Shown here: positions 18,366-19,022 of the stretch, in pieces
Layout: each line of letters starts with the position of its first letter
Position numbering within the stretch: the first letter of the stretch is position 1
DNA from: Candidatus Tayloriibacteriota bacterium
GTDB taxonomy: Bacteria > Patescibacteriota > Minisyncoccia > Phycocordibacterales > JAKAEA01
DNA: 19,022 nt
Assembly: GCA_029288535.1 (NCBI GenBank)
Contig: JARIGY010000060.1
Span: 1-19,022 of the forward strand
Direction: 5' to 3'
Notes under the pieces: model-generated
The model's input: the letters and a program-made list of their open reading frames with translations, nothing else
Told to the model about the DNA's origin: nothing
Databases searched by the model: none
Position numbers and translations under genes: made by a program

Positions 18366-19022
18366 ATGCAAGAACCACGAAAACATCTTTTAGATCTTGG
18401 CCTGAGTGACTCTGAGGTTACTGTTTACTTAGCCATGGTCTCTGGTGCTCGCACAGCAAGAGATCTCGTTAAAGTAACTCGCTTAAAAAGACCAACAGTA
18501 TATTATGCACTCGGATGTTTAGAAAAAAGGGGATTAACAAGTAAAACTGGCTTGGCAGGTGATAAGAGCTTTTCATTAGAGCCAATTGAGAAACTTTCTA
18601 TCATAGCTAAAGAGAAAGCTTTAGAGTTTTCTAAATTGCAAAATCATATTGATGAAATGATTCCTGCTTTGTCGGCAACTGCCTCTCCTGCAAATCAAAA
18701 ACCAACTGTTGCTTTTTATGAAGGTGTAGACGCGGTAAAGAATGCAATTATGGAAATACTGTACTGTAAAAGTAAAAAGATCAATTCAGTGGTTCCAAGG
18801 GAAAACTTTTTTTGGCAAATTGGGCAAGATTTCGTTGAGTTGTTCATCGAAGAGCGAATCAAGCGAAATATTAAGACTAAAAACCTTTGGGAAGCGCCTG
18901 TAAATAAAACACTTATCAAACAATATTATGAGGGACTGTCTCAAGTCCGAATAGTCCCTGAAGTTATGCATGGAAAGTTTCAGACCACTATTTTTCTCTA
19001 TGATGATAAGACGCTGTATGTG
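18366..19022 (+). CDS. TrmB-family winged-helix transcriptional regulator, cut by the window end
   Basis: The open frame runs from ATG at 18366 to the last base (219 codons, no stop). The N-terminal domain (about residues 6-60) is a TrmB-type wHTH: LLDLGLSDSEVTVYLAMV, then TARDLVKVTRLKRPTVYYALGCLEKRGL, where the recognition helix is RLKRPTVYYAL. A helical linker follows (EKLSIIAKEKALEFSKLQNHI), then a C-terminal alpha/beta effector-like domain beginning PTVAFYEGVDAVKNAIMEIL, as in TrmB proteins. These usually sense sugars or other small molecules. Its divergent position and the palindromes upstream suggest autoregulation and control of the orphan gene on the other strand. Confidence 0.85.
   Translation, partial: MQEPRKHLLDLGLSDSEVTVYLAMVSGARTARDLVKVTRLKRPTVYYALGCLEKRGLTSKTGLAGDKSFSLEPIEKLSIIAKEKALEFSKLQNHIDEMIPALSATASPANQKPTVAFYEGVDAVKNAIMEILYCKSKKINSVVPRENFFWQIGQDFVELFIEERIKRNIKTKNLWEAPVNKTLIKQYYEGLSQVRIVPEVMHGKFQTTIFLYDDKTLYV

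Overview
The window looks like a chromosomal contig end from a small-genome bacterium of the Candidate Phyla Radiation (Patescibacteria), most likely a Parcubacteria-type lineage. This is inferred from gene style, not from a marker tree. The signs are a divergent 128-aa RuvX, a stand-alone tRNA-binding OB-fold protein, a compact pilMNO operon without outer-membrane partners, short CDSs packed between tRNA genes, and a cassette of small HIT, Nudix and APH-type enzymes. The standard genetic code is used (TGA is a stop).

Layout. (1) Bases 1-~175 are not native: a Nextera/Tn5 adapter remnant is followed by a piece of a gammaproteobacterial-looking atpA on the minus strand, fused to a 5'-truncated pgeF. 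(2) 181-10,430 is a GC-richer housekeeping region. It holds pgeF, a broken P-loop NTPase, pyrD-pyrC (pyrimidine synthesis), ruvX with a tRNA-binding protein, a pilM-pilN-pilO plus small membrane protein operon, tRNA-Arg and tRNA-Val, a NADAR glycosidase with a helical partner, acylphosphatase, a coiled-coil protein, an Rlu pseudouridine synthase, rplS, a tiny SPW membrane protein, then tRNA-Leu and tRNA-His. (3) 10,507-15,268 is AT-rich. It holds a tightly coupled six-gene cassette (P-loop kinase, C39-like peptidase, HIT, Nudix, APH-like kinase, alpha/beta hydrolase), then an M20 metallopeptidase behind what looks like a classical leader-peptide attenuator rich in Trp and His codons. (4) 15,269-19,022 is mosaic: a GCS2-type carboxylate-amine ligase behind two hairpins, a gene-poor stretch with degenerate tRNA-like remnants, a nucleotidyltransferase-fold protein, an HD-domain protein, and a minus-strand orphan gene divergent from a TrmB-type regulator that runs off the end.

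Four points stand out. A partial copy of the 3' half of tRNA-His (16,419-16,457) faces the real tRNA-His (10,353-10,428), so the AT-rich block between them may have entered at that tRNA. The M20 gene has mutually exclusive hairpins and a 27-codon leader with W-H-H-N-H, the geometry expected of Trp/His-sensing attenuation. Several genes have an extended -10 box ending exactly six bases before ATG, which predicts leaderless mRNAs, while a second group has strong Shine-Dalgarno sites. The divergent TrmB promoter region carries two perfect inverted repeats. No CRISPR array, insertion sequence, integrase or rRNA gene was found.
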